64,000 bases of DNA from Oribacterium sp. oral taxon 078 str. F0262 (GTDB lineage Bacteria > Bacillota > Clostridia > Lachnospirales > Lachnospiraceae): the NCBI RefSeq assembly GCF_000160135.1, contig NZ_GG729936.1, positions 90,961 through 154,960 of the forward strand, read 5' to 3'. Of the stretch, positions 1-7,828 are shown piece after piece (position 1 is the stretch's first letter; each line of letters opens with the position of its first letter). The notes under the pieces are model-generated. The model ran no database searches. It was not told where the DNA came from and worked only from the letters and a program-made list of their open reading frames with translations. The translations under genes were made by a program, and so were the position numbers.

Positions 1-14
1 AGGATCGAACTCTC
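1..14 (-). rRNA. Probable 5' end of 16S rRNA (partial, runs off the window)
   Basis: Read on the minus strand, the last bases before the window edge are GAGAGTTCGATCCT. They resemble the conserved start of bacterial 16S rRNA (AGAGTTTGATCCTGGCTCAG) with one difference. A strong promoter lies about 280 bp upstream and a perfect 7-bp hairpin (22-39) lies just before it, as expected for an rRNA leader. A tRNA T-arm would also fit these few bases, but no anticodon arm can be folded upstream. Only 14 bases are visible, so this call is tentative. Confidence 0.5.
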
Positions 15-667
15 ATTCAATGGAGGCCTTCCGGCCTCCTCCTGCTTCGCTCATTCTTAAGCTTGGCTTTTCCTTCTTTTACTGCGAGTTTTCTTCGCTG
101 CACTTTCTGTGCTTTCTGAATCTCTCCTCTGTCCTTCCGCATTCTTCCGCTTCCAAACAGAGACGGCTTTCGCCGTTTCGAATATTCAGGGTCTGTGTAT
201 GATTCGATCTTTGATTTTCAAGGTCCTTTGATCTGCCCTCCGCAAAACCGAGCTCTTTCATTCGGCCTTATTCTTGCGGCGACAGGTACACATGATAGCA
301 GAGATCTCTCCTGCCGTCAAGCACAAATGTCACATTTTTGTAAGGCTTTGTTTCGTCTTTTTTCACAAAAGCCTCGGGATTTTCCGCCGATTCGGGAGGA
401 AAGCCCGGCCTGCCCGCGATTGCGGCGTCCGCCGATCTGTTGCCGGATCGTTTTCCACCGATTTGGAAGGAAAGCCCGGCCCACGGCCCGAGCGAAGCTA
501 CGGATCGAGCGAAGCTTCGATCCAAACGGAGCTCCGCCATCCGATAAAACGGGACCGCAGCCCTTCCGGCATAAGTTCTCCGCGCTCTTTCCGCCCGCCC
601 GAAGCGCCTTCCCTTCAGCGCCATCCTTGTCATCCACGGCAGAGATCTGCCTTCCGGCGGAGCTCCG
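15..667. other. Gene-free region; probable rRNA operon leader and spacer
   Basis: I see no credible gene here. The open frames on both strands have biased, Arg/Pro/Ser-rich translations and no good ribosome binding sites. The right part has an imperfect direct repeat of about 27 bp (near 395-425 and 450-480, sharing GGAAAGCCCGGCC-type sequence) and two copies of AGCGAAGCT-type sequence near 490-525. The left part (15-290) would be the leader of the suspected minus-strand rRNA operon. Confidence 0.5.
292..320 (-). promoter_or_regulatory. Strong sigma-A promoter, probably of an rRNA operon
   Basis: On the minus strand a -35 box TTGACG (315-320) and a -10 box TATCAT (292-297) are separated by exactly 17 bp. 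Each matches the consensus at five of six positions. It points toward the window's left edge, where a 16S-like 5' end is seen. No protein gene lies between, so an rRNA transcript is the simplest explanation. Confidence 0.6.
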
Positions 668-2047
668 CTATCCTCTCTCCGCGATATCCCTCGCCACAAA
701 GATCCCGCTCGCCGAGGCGTGGGAAAGGGAATGGGTGACGCCGCTCCCGTCTCCGATCACATAGAGTCCGGGATGACAGCTCTCGAGATGAGAGTCGATC
801 GCGACCTCCATATTGTAGAACTTGACCTCGACGCCATAGAGGAGCGTATCCTCATTGGCGGTTCCGGGGGCGATCTTGTCGAGCGCATAGATCATTTCCA
901 TGATGCCGTCCAGAATCCTCTTCGGAAGCACCAGGCTCAGGTCTCCGGGCGTCGCCTTCAGCGTCGGGCGGACGAGCCCCTCCTCGATCCGCTTCACCGT
1001 GCTCCTCCTCCCCCGGACGAGATCCCCGAAGCGCTGCACGATGACGCCGCCCCCCAGCATATTCGAGAGGCGGGCGATGCTCTCCCCGTAGCCGTTGCTG
1101 TCCTTAAAGGGCTCTGAAAAATGCTTTGAGACGAGGAGCGCGAAATTGGTATTCTCCGTGCGCTTCTCCTCCCCCTCATAGCTGTGCCCGTTGACCGTGA
1201 CGATTCCATTGGTATTCTCATTTACGACGATTCCGTACGGATTCATGCAGAAGGTCCGGACATTATCCTCAAAGAGCTGTGTGCGGTAGACGATCTTGCT
1301 CTCATAGAGCTCATCCGTGAGATGCGAGAAGATGACGGCGGGAAGCTCCACCCGGACGCCGAGATCCACGCGGTTTGACTTCGTCGGAATCCCGAGCTCC
1401 CGGCAGACCTTCTCCATCCACTTGCTCCCGCTCCTCCCCACGGAGATGATGCATTTGTCACAGGAGAAGCTCTCCCCCGCCGCGCTCTCGATCCGGTATC
1501 CTCCCTCCTTCCGGGCCTCGACCTTCTCGATCGGCGTGTCAAAATAAAAGTCCGTCGCCTCTTTGAGATCGCGGTACAGATTCCTAAGGACAATATAATT
1601 GATATCCGTCCCCAGGTGCCGCACGGAGGCATCCAGAAGCTTCAGGCGATTCTGCATGCAGATCTTCTTAAAATGCGAGCCCGCGGTGGAAAAAATGCGG
1701 CTCCCCTCTCCCCCCTTTGACATATTGATCTCGTCCACATAGTGCATGAGGGAAAGGGCCTTTTCCCGGCCGATGTACTCATAGAGTGTACCGCCGAAAT
1801 CGTTTGTGATATTGTACTTCCCGTCGGAAAAAGCGCCGGCCCCGCCAAAGCCGCTCATGATGGAGCAGCTTTTACAGTGGATGCAGGACGGGATTTTCTC
1901 CCCATCGATCGGACAGTGCCGCTTCTCCAGACTGTGCCCGGCCTCCATGACCGCGACACTGAGATCGCTTCTCCGCTTTTCGAGCTCATAGGCCGCATAG
2001 ATCCCGCCCGGCCCCGCGCCGATGATAATGATGTCATAGTGCTTCAT
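668..2047 (-). CDS. FAD-dependent oxidoreductase (COG2509-like)
   Basis: Predicted flavoprotein dehydrogenase of 459 residues with unknown substrate. The N-terminus has a Rossmann FAD-binding motif (IIIIGAGPGGIYAAYELE). A family-typical segment follows, with clustered cysteines (CIHCKSC) and FGGAGAFSDGK. The C-terminus has a second FAD motif, GLYVIGDGSGVTHSLSHA. An upstream in-frame extension is open, but the ATG at 2047 is preceded by GGAGGAGACGGAGGGGAT and begins the conserved fold, so it is the start. It follows the LRR gene after about 90 bp. The family resembles uncharacterised dehydrogenases related to geranylgeranyl reductases; the reaction cannot be told from sequence. Confidence 0.85.
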   Translation of the reverse strand: MKHYDIIIIGAGPGGIYAAYELEKRRSDLSVAVMEAGHSLEKRHCPIDGEKIPSCIHCKSCSIMSGFGGAGAFSDGKYNITNDFGGTLYEYIGREKALSLMHYVDEINMSKGGEGSRIFSTAGSHFKKICMQNRLKLLDASVRHLGTDINYIVLRNLYRDLKEATDFYFDTPIEKVEARKEGGYRIESAAGESFSCDKCIISVGRSGSKWMEKVCRELGIPTKSNRVDLGVRVELPAVIFSHLTDELYESKIVYRTQLFEDNVRTFCMNPYGIVVNENTNGIVTVNGHSYEGEEKRTENTNFALLVSKHFSEPFKDSNGYGESIARLSNMLGGGVIVQRFGDLVRGRRSTVKRIEEGLVRPTLKATPGDLSLVLPKRILDGIMEMIYALDKIAPGTANEDTLLYGVEVKFYNMEVAIDSHLESCHPGLYVIGDGSGVTHSLSHASASGIFVARDIAERG

Positions 2048-2138
2048 ATCCCCTCCGTCTCCTCCTGAAATCTCCCGCGCGATGCGCTCTTCCCCCGGAA
2101 AATATCGAATCCTCCCTCTGCCGGAAACGCAGCTTCCG

Positions 2139-2888
2139 CTATTCCCCCTCTTTAGAGGCAGCGGTCTCAAGCTCTGAAAGGCCGCTGAGAGAGCTCAGAT
2201 CCGGAAGCTTCTCCCTCGGAACATCGCGGAGCTTAAGCGTCTGAAGAGAGCGGAGACTCGGCAGAAAGCTGTAGTCCGAGATGGGGTTTCCCTCCAGGCT
2301 CAGGCTTATCAGGGAGAGTCTCCCGGAGAGCGGAGAGAGATCCGAAATCCCCGTATTTATGAGGCTGAGCTCCTCGAGCCCACTGAGGCTTCGGAGAAAG
2401 GAGGCATCCTCAAGCTTCGGCGCATCGGAAATCGAAAGACTCCGAAGATGAGGGAGGGCAGAGAGCGCGCTGTAATCAGAGATCTCCGGGCTGTCCCGGA
2501 TGACGAGCTCAGAAAGGCCGGTCTGTCCGAGGAGAGCGGAGAGATCCGTCTGATTTTCGATGGTCATGCTGCTAAGAAGCGCGGCCTCCGTAGTCTTCTC
2601 CACGGGGGAGGGCGCTGGCTTCCTGAAAAGAAGGAGGCCCGCGAGGGGGACAGCGGTCAGGAGGCCAAGAGAGAGCAGGAAGCCCAAAAGGATGGGGCTT
2701 AGCTCCCGGCTTTGCTCCGGACGGGCCGGGCCTCCGAAATTATTGACGGTCTCCTGGATGAAGACCTTGGCCCTCTCCGGTTCCACCGCAAAATTCGCGT
2801 TGCAGTAGGGGCAGTGCGCGCTCTCCGCGCCCTCCTCCCAGCTCAGATTCCCGCCGCAGCGCGGGCATTTCAGATCGATGATTTTCAT
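2139..2888 (-). CDS. Zinc-ribbon, single-TM, leucine-rich repeat protein (short paralogue)
   Basis: This 249-residue protein has a CxxC...CxxC zinc ribbon (C8, C11, C26, C29), one membrane segment (about 64-88) and an acidic internalin-like LRR domain (about 105-240, with LSAL/L..LSI repeats of about 22 residues). The likely topology puts the zinc ribbon in the cytoplasm and the LRR outside. The gene directly upstream (2935-4884) has the same layout, so the pair looks like a tandem duplication. LRRs usually bind proteins, but no ligand is known. No enzymatic motif is seen. Start ATG 2888 follows GGATGGGAAGCT. Confidence 0.8.
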   Translation of the reverse strand: MKIIDLKCPRCGGNLSWEEGAESAHCPYCNANFAVEPERAKVFIQETVNNFGGPARPEQSRELSPILLGFLLSLGLLTAVPLAGLLLFRKPAPSPVEKTTEAALLSSMTIENQTDLSALLGQTGLSELVIRDSPEISDYSALSALPHLRSLSISDAPKLEDASFLRSLSGLEELSLINTGISDLSPLSGRLSLISLSLEGNPISDYSFLPSLRSLQTLKLRDVPREKLPDLSSLSGLSELETAASKEGE

Positions 2889-2934
2889 AGCTTCCCATCC
2901 TCTCTTTCGAAGCGGCCCCGCATATCTCTAAGAA

Positions 2935-4884
2935 TCACGACAGAATAATGTAGAGATCTCCGGAAAGGGCAGAGCGGTTCTGGATCGGATTCCCCGAAGC
3001 GTCCAGCGTTTTCAGAGCCGGGAGATCCCGGAGCGGCAGAAGGTCTCTCACATAGTTCTCGCTGATATCGAGCGTCTCCAGCTCCGAAAGAGCGCGGAGA
3101 GGCTCCAGGTCGGAGATTCCCTCCTTCACCATCTGAAGGCTTTTTAGCCCGTGAAGGGAGGAAAGCGCCGGGAGGATGCTCTGAAGCTCCGTCTCCCCGC
3201 CTTCTATCCTCGTCCCCTGCGCGTCCCGGACTATGAGCTTGGGGGCCCCGATGAGCGAGAGCTCACGAAGCGTCGAATTGTCCGGGGCGAATCCGTCCGT
3301 CCAATAGATATCATAGCTCCCATAGACGATAAGCTTCTGCAGAGCCGGTGCACAGAGCCAGTGATCCAGCGTAATCCCCTCAAAGCTCATATAGCTTCCC
3401 TGAACGGAGAGCTCCTTCAGTCCGCTCAGAGATTCGCAAAGCTCCCGCGACGCTTCGGCGGAGCCGCCACTCCAGATGCAGAGCTTCTCAAGGCTCGTCT
3501 TCCCGGAAAGGATCTCCAGATCCCCGTCTTCCCCTCCGATAAGCGTGAGATCCGAAAGGGCGGGGGCAGAGACCGCAGAGGGGAGAAAGGATTCGTCAAT
3601 CTCCATCCTCACAAGAGAAGAAAGGGCGGAGAGATCCGGCGTCCCGCCGCCGGTATCGGAGAGGCTCAGCCTCTTAAGTCCTGTGAGAGTCCCTAAGACC
3701 GAGAGATCTGCGATGCTTCCGTCTCGGCTCAGGTAGAGCTCCTGGAGCGCGGTATTTCCCGCAAGAGGCGAGAGATCCCGGAGCTCTGAACCCTCTATGG
3801 AAAGCTTCGAAAGCTCCGGCATGGCCGAAAGGAAAGAGAGATCCTTAAAGCCCTTCCCGGAATAAATGCTGAGCTCCTTGAGATGAGGGAGATGGTAGAG
3901 GATCGAGTAATCTGCCCCGCTTTCTTCCCCGGCATTGAGGGCGAGCTCCTGAAGATTCGCGATGGAGAGGAGATAATCATTGTCCTTCAGAAGGTCGGTG
4001 GAGAGGCGGTGAAGAGAGGAAAGCTCCGAAAGCTTTTTCAAGTCAGGCGCCTTCTCCTGGTACTGATAGGAGCTGAAGCTCCCCGGGCTGAATTCCAGCG
4101 TCTCCAGATTCGGAAAGCTGTCTACGATCTCATCCAGCTGCCAGATCGATGCGCCGCGGAGCGCCTTCAGCTCCTTCGGGCTCGCAAAAAAATCCTTCCA
4201 GTCCGTGATTTGGTAGCTCCAGGAGCTGAGCGTAAAATCCTGAAGCTTTGTGAGATTCCTGAGGGAATTCGAGTATTCTCCCGTTTCCTGCGTGATTCTC
4301 AGGCCGAAGTTCGGATTGACATTCAGGGTCTTAAGAGAGGAGAAGGGCTGAAAATCGCTGATCGGGATCTCCCGATCGGAACCCTCTCCGTCAAGCACAA
4401 CGATATAGTTCCGCTCCTCCTCCCCGGAGAGTCTGACATCGATACGGAAGACCGTCTCCCCATTTGCCGCATCAATCTCATCAGAGGATAAGAAGCAAAG
4501 CTTCTCCACCCTGCCGTATTCTTCTGCCGTGAGCAGATCGGGATCCTTTTGAAAGATTTCTGCGCAGAGCCTTTGCATAAAAGGGGATTCCACCTTCTCC
4601 TGAAAGCTTTCCTTCAAAGGCTCCGCCTTTGGGCTCCGGCGGAAAACCCTGCTGCCGAGCAGGGAGAGAATGACGAGAATACCGAGCAGAGGATAGAGAA
4701 GAAAATGGGAGGAAGCGGGCTTCCCGCCTCCCTCGTAGCGGTTTACCGTCATATTGATCCGGATATCCTTCGCCCTCTCCTCCACAAAAAAATCTGCCCG
4801 GCAATGCGGACAGCTTATCTTCCCCGCGCCCCTGATCAAAATCTCGCTCCCGCAATGCGGACAGCGAATCTTCGTCGGATTCAT
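2935..4884 (-). CDS. Zinc-ribbon, single-TM, leucine-rich repeat protein (long paralogue)
   Basis: This 649-residue protein has the same architecture as its downstream neighbour. A zinc ribbon (C8, C11, C25, C28) is followed by a membrane segment (about 60-78), a linker, then a long LRR region from about residue 180 to the end. Many of the repeats carry the SDLSPL/LKELSI signature of internalin-type LRRs. The conserved stretch between zinc ribbon and membrane (RAKxxxxxxTVN) is shared with the neighbour. GCAGGAGGCAGAGG precedes the ATG at 4884. A sensory or adhesive surface role is possible; nothing in sequence fixes it. Confidence 0.8.
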   Translation of the reverse strand: MNPTKIRCPHCGSEILIRGAGKISCPHCRADFFVEERAKDIRINMTVNRYEGGGKPASSHFLLYPLLGILVILSLLGSRVFRRSPKAEPLKESFQEKVESPFMQRLCAEIFQKDPDLLTAEEYGRVEKLCFLSSDEIDAANGETVFRIDVRLSGEEERNYIVVLDGEGSDREIPISDFQPFSSLKTLNVNPNFGLRITQETGEYSNSLRNLTKLQDFTLSSWSYQITDWKDFFASPKELKALRGASIWQLDEIVDSFPNLETLEFSPGSFSSYQYQEKAPDLKKLSELSSLHRLSTDLLKDNDYLLSIANLQELALNAGEESGADYSILYHLPHLKELSIYSGKGFKDLSFLSAMPELSKLSIEGSELRDLSPLAGNTALQELYLSRDGSIADLSVLGTLTGLKRLSLSDTGGGTPDLSALSSLVRMEIDESFLPSAVSAPALSDLTLIGGEDGDLEILSGKTSLEKLCIWSGGSAEASRELCESLSGLKELSVQGSYMSFEGITLDHWLCAPALQKLIVYGSYDIYWTDGFAPDNSTLRELSLIGAPKLIVRDAQGTRIEGGETELQSILPALSSLHGLKSLQMVKEGISDLEPLRALSELETLDISENYVRDLLPLRDLPALKTLDASGNPIQNRSALSGDLYIILS

Positions 4885-5041
4885 CCTCTGCCTCCTGCAA
4901 TTTCTCTTACAATTAAAAGCGAAAGCTCGCCCCTCCCCGAAAGGATTCCCGAAATTTATCCTCGAAAATCATACCATAAAAGCGCCTTCCCAGAAAGACC
5001 TCTCCGCTTCGAAAAGAGCAAAAAGACGAAATTCCTCTCCT

Positions 5042-5632
5042 CTAGCTTTTCTCCCAGAAAAGGAAAATGAGGCCGGCGGTCCCGAGCAAAAGCAGGATAT
5101 GATTTGCGAGCTTTCCGGAGTGAAAGAGATTCAGCTTAAAGCCCTTTGGGATCGGAAAGAGCAGGAAGACGTCTCTTTTATTCAGAAGGTCCAGTGCAAG
5201 GTGAGAGAGGAAGCCAATCTGAAAGGGGAGAACGAGAGGAGCACAGAAGGCATTCAAAGAGATGCTCAGAAGAAGCAGGGCCAGCAGAGAATGGCTGAAG
5301 GTCCGGTGCTTTGTCAGCATGCCGAAGACGCAGCAGAGCGAAAAACCGAGGAGGCCGAGCACAGAGCTCTCCCCCCAGTGAGAGAGCACATAGCGGCAGA
5401 TCCCCGTCTTCATCTTCCAGTCCAGGATTATGCTCACTGCCGCGACTCCGAGCGCGATCTCTCCGCTGTAGAGGGTATCCCGGAGGAATCTCCCCGGCTT
5501 CGTATCGACATCGCAGATCATCCCGCCGAGGGCTCCTCCGGCGGCGGCCTTCAAAAGGCCCAGCCGATCGCCGGGATTTACGAAGAGCATCGCGCTCCCG
5601 ATCCCATATACAAGATGCGTATAGCCAAGCAT
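5042..5632 (-). CDS. YdjM-like membrane-bound metal-dependent hydrolase family protein
   Basis: A 196-residue polytopic membrane protein of the YdjM/DUF457 family. It starts with MLGYTHLVYGIG, where the His sits in the family's first motif. It also has GGMICDVDTKPGR (Asp pair) and TKHRTFSHS (the HRxxTHS-like His motif), then a late FLSHLALDLLN motif. These His and Asp residues are thought to bind metal. The family is known from E. coli ydjM, a LexA-regulated gene of unclear role. It lies downstream of the infC-rpmI-rplT operon, separated by a terminator-like hairpin. Confidence 0.8.
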   Translation of the reverse strand: MLGYTHLVYGIGSAMLFVNPGDRLGLLKAAAGGALGGMICDVDTKPGRFLRDTLYSGEIALGVAAVSIILDWKMKTGICRYVLSHWGESSVLGLLGFSLCCVFGMLTKHRTFSHSLLALLLLSISLNAFCAPLVLPFQIGFLSHLALDLLNKRDVFLLFPIPKGFKLNLFHSGKLANHILLLLGTAGLIFLFWEKS

Positions 5633-5650
5633 GATTCTCCGTCCTCATAA

Positions 5651-5688
5651 GAAAAGCCGGAGCGGTCCGCCATCCGGCCCGTCCGGCT
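5651..5688 (-). terminator. Possible terminator after rplT
   Basis: On the minus strand, 7-bp arms AGCCGGA and TCCGGCT enclose a loop that can pair further and are followed by TTTTCTT. It sits between the end of rplT and the ydjM-like gene. The large outer loop makes it weaker than a classic terminator. Confidence 0.5.
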
Positions 5689-5742
5689 TCAGGGTAGCGC
5701 CCGGAGGGTCCGCCCCGCAGAATCACTCCCTATCCTCTTTTC

Positions 5743-6099
5743 TCAGTCCGCGAGCTTTCCCTTCGCCTCCTCGCAGAGCTTCGCAAAGCTCTCCGGATCC
5801 GCGATCGCGATCTCCGAAAGCATTTTCCGGTTCATATCGATGCCGGCGCTCTTCAGACCATACATCAGCCTGCTGTAGGACAGGGAGTTCAGTCTCGCCG
5901 CCGCGTTGATCCGCGCGATCCAGAGCTGTCTGAACTGCCTCTTCCTCTCCTTCCGGCCGCGGTAGGACTCGGTCAGAGCTCTCATGACGCTCTGCTTCGC
6001 CACTCTGTACTGCTTGGAACGGGCGCCTCTGTAGCCCTTGGCCAGCTTCAGTACCCTGTTATGCTTCTTCTTAGCGTTTACACCGCCCTTGATTCTCAT
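5743..6099 (-). CDS. rplT: 50S ribosomal protein L20
   Basis: Ribosomal protein L20, 118 residues, the normal length. The basic N-terminal extension ([21 protein letters not shown]) and the C-terminal globular domain ([16 protein letters not shown]) are both intact. L20 is an early 50S assembly protein. In Bacillus it represses its own operon by binding the infC leader RNA. It is the last gene of infC-rpmI-rplT, 33 bp after rpmI. Confidence 0.98.
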   Translation of the reverse strand: MRIKGGVNAKKKHNRVLKLAKGYRGARSKQYRVAKQSVMRALTESYRGRKERKRQFRQLWIARINAAARLNSLSYSRLMYGLKSAGIDMNRKMLSEIAIADPESFAKLCEEAKGKLAD

Positions 6100-6132
6100 G
6101 ATAAATTCCTCCTCTTTCTACCGACCCGGCGC

Positions 6133-6336
6133 TTACAGATACGGAAGGATCTTCTTCATCGTCTTGACATTCGTCTGATCTGTCACGATGTCCTTCCGAA
6201 GTCCTCTCTTGCGCTTGGTGCTTTTCTTGGTAAGGATATGAGACTTGTTCGCTTTATTTCTAACAAGCTTTCCCGTAGCGGTCATCTTAAAGCGCTTCGC
6301 AGCTGCCTTTTTTGTCTTCAGCTTGAACTTTGCCAT
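6133..6336 (-). CDS. rpmI: 50S ribosomal protein L35
   Basis: Ribosomal protein L35, 67 residues, with the typical [16 protein letters not shown] start and the KSHIL...KRKRGLRK core. An upstream in-frame ATG exists, but the ATG at 6336 is preceded by CAGGAGGCAATT, so it is the true start. A TTGACA sequence at 6377-6382 and a hairpin in the 145-bp gap to infC could give partial independent control. This is not certain. Confidence 0.97.
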   Translation of the reverse strand: MAKFKLKTKKAAAKRFKMTATGKLVRNKANKSHILTKKSTKRKRGLRKDIVTDQTNVKTMKKILPYL

Positions 6337-6480
6337 AATTGCCTCCTGTAAGTTTACTCTATCAGTCCCCATCAGATGTCAAAACGGACGCCATGCCTGT
6401 ATGAGCGCGGCAAAAAGGCAGCGCCGCCTTTGCAGCCTCCCGGCATTTTGTCCGTTTAAGAGCAGGCCGTTCGGCGTCCC

Positions 6481-7002
6481 TTACTTTTTCGGACTCAGAA
6501 CCACAGCCATATTTCTGCCTTCCACCTTTGCCGGCTTATCCAGCACCGCAATGTCTGAAAGCTGCTGGCCGAAGTCATCCAGGATATATTTGGACTGGTT
6601 CATCCTGGACATCTCCCTCCCGCGGAAGCGGAGAGCAATCTTCACCTTGTTTCCCTTTTCGAGGAACTTCCTCGCCGCCGCAAGCTTTGTATTCAGGTCA
6701 TTCGTGTCGATGTTCGGCGTCATGCGAATTTCCTTCAGCTCCGTCGTGCGCTGGTTTCTTCTGGCTTCCTTCTCCTTGCGCAGCATCTCATAACGATACT
6801 TGCCGTAGTCCGTGATCCTGACCACCGGCGGTGCCGCCGTCGCGGCGATCTTTACCAGATCGAGATCCAGCTCTCTTGCGATCCGAAAGGCATCCCGCGA
6901 AGACATGATGCCAAGCTGCTGTCCGTCCGCGCCGATCACCCGGACCTCTCTGTCCCTGATCTGTTCGTTAATTTCGATTTCTGTGCCTTTTCTGCTTGCC
7001 AT
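6481..7002 (-). CDS. infC: Translation initiation factor IF-3
   Basis: IF-3 of 173 residues. It binds the 30S subunit and checks initiator tRNA pairing. The N-domain (INEQIRDREVRVIGADGQQL), the Lys-rich linker and the C-domain (KEIRMTPNIDTND, KVKIALRFRGREM) are all present. The frame stays open for about 450 bp upstream through tandem 37-codon repeats. The ATG at 7002 is chosen because AGAGGAG lies 3 bases before it and MASRKG begins the normal IF-3 N-terminus. If the repeats were translated in this frame they would give an N-terminal extension, but a frame break in the first repeat copy argues against it. Confidence 0.96.
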   Translation of the reverse strand: MASRKGTEIEINEQIRDREVRVIGADGQQLGIMSSRDAFRIARELDLDLVKIAATAAPPVVRITDYGKYRYEMLRKEKEARRNQRTTELKEIRMTPNIDTNDLNTKLAAARKFLEKGNKVKIALRFRGREMSRMNQSKYILDDFGQQLSDIAVLDKPAKVEGRNMAVVLSPKK

Positions 7003-7032
7003 AAGCTCCTCTCTGTAGAATTTGCTGTGTCC

Positions 7033-7534
7033 TGTATCCGTCTCAGTCTCAGCGTATCTTCCGCCCCTCGGATGCCTGCCGGAGTAAAAGCCTCTGATGC
7101 CGGTCTTTTGCGCATTGCTCTTCAGCCCGGAATCCCGGTTGGCATACCGTGTATCCGTCTCAGCGTCTCTTCGCTTCTTCGAAGCTTCCGCGACGCTGCC
7201 GTCCTTGATACCGGTCTTTTGCGCGTTGCTCTTCATCCCGGAACTCCGGCCGGCATGCCGTGTATCCGTCCCAGCGTCCCTTCGCTTCTTCGAAGCTTCC
7301 GCGACGCTGCCGTCCTTGATGCCGGTCTTTTGCGCGTTGCTCTTCATCCCGGAACCCCGGTTGGCATACCCTGTATCCGTCTCAGCGTCTCTTCGCTTCT
7401 TCGAAGCTTCCGCGACGCTGCCGTCCTTGATGCCGGTCTTTTGCGCGTTGCTCTTCATCCCGGAACCCCGGTTGGCATGCCCTGTATCCGTCTCAGCGTC
7501 TCTTCGCTTCTTCCGAAGCTTCCGCGACGCTGCC
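7033..7534 (-). repeat. 111-bp tandem repeats in the infC leader
   Basis: Copies begin at 7033 (117 bp, diverged), 7150, 7261, 7372 and 7483 (partial, about 52 bp, with one inserted base). The three middle copies are nearly identical and exactly 111 bp. They lie between the leader hairpins and the infC start codon. As 111 is divisible by three, several frames are open across the array. In the infC frame each unit reads as 37 residues beginning MKSNAQKTGIKDGSVAEASK. Confidence 0.95.
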
Positions 7535-7582
7535 AGGAATTCGCATTCCGGGCCTGCGGTCCTGCATGCTCATTCCTGTTGT

Positions 7583-7643
7583 CCTCTCAGATGCCGGAGC
7601 GGCCGCCCGTGTAAACACGGCGTCTGCTCCGGCGCCTGAGAGG
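7583..7643 (-). other. Long stem-loop in the infC leader RNA
   Basis: Arms 7583-7600 and 7626-7643 pair over 18 positions as RNA, with 16 Watson-Crick pairs, one G-U and one mismatch. The enclosed loop contains a second self-complementary segment (CCGTGT/ACACGG). It follows the attenuator-like hairpin and precedes the 111-bp repeats. It could be part of an L20-responsive leader structure, but no homology test was possible. Confidence 0.7.
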
Positions 7644-7655
7644 GACTGATACACT

Positions 7656-7685
7656 AAAAATGGCGGATCTGAGTCTGATCCACCA
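7656..7685 (-). terminator. Attenuator-like hairpin in the infC leader
   Basis: On the minus strand TGGTGGATC and GATCCGCCA form a 9-bp stem (one G-U pair) with a 7-base loop, followed by TTTTTA. It lies about 110 nt after the predicted promoter and about 650 nt before infC. An upstream CCATT could pair with AATGG at the 5' edge and compete with the stem. In Bacillus the infC-rpmI-rplT operon is controlled by L20-dependent premature termination, which would fit. Confidence 0.65.
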
Positions 7686-7799
7686 TTGAAAATTCGCGAA
7701 TGGAAATTCGCGAAGTAAAGCTTCAATCTTAACCCGGGTTCAGAGCTTTGTCTGCCAAGGTGAGGTGGATACCTGCTTTTCTGTCTGTGCGACTATCTC

Positions 7800-7828
7800 A
7801 GTTTAGCGCAGATCCGGGCCTCTGTCAA
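7800..7828 (-). promoter_or_regulatory. Promoter of infC-rpmI-rplT
   Basis: TTGACA (7823-7828) and TAAACT (7800-7805) are spaced 17 bp apart on the minus strand. The -35 box overlaps the last codon and stop of engB. Starting here, the leader before infC would be about 790 nt, much longer than needed for translation. Confidence 0.7.

Noticed and set aside
1-75. tRNA at the left edge (T-arm like GAGAGTTCGATCCT)
   Set aside because: The bases before it form a hairpin and do not fold into an anticodon or D arm. A 16S rRNA start fits better with the promoter upstream.
195-764. Possible plus-strand gene upstream of the FAD oxidoreductase
   Set aside because: Composition is Arg/Pro/Ser-rich with no recognisable motif. 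It has no ribosome binding site and runs into the real gene on the opposite strand.
6337-6480. Independent promoter for rpmI (TTGACA at 6377-6382)
   Set aside because: No acceptable -10 box lies 16-18 bp downstream. Only a half-site of the TGATAG element is nearby, so evidence is too weak to list.
7033-7534. CRISPR array
   Set aside because: The repeats are directly adjacent and 111 bp long, with no unique spacers between them and no cas genes in the window.
7027-7639. Plus-strand open frames of 195 and 180 codons across the infC leader repeats
   Set aside because: They arise because the 111-bp unit is divisible by three and has no stop in several frames. They have no good SD, and their translations are just the repeat read backwards.
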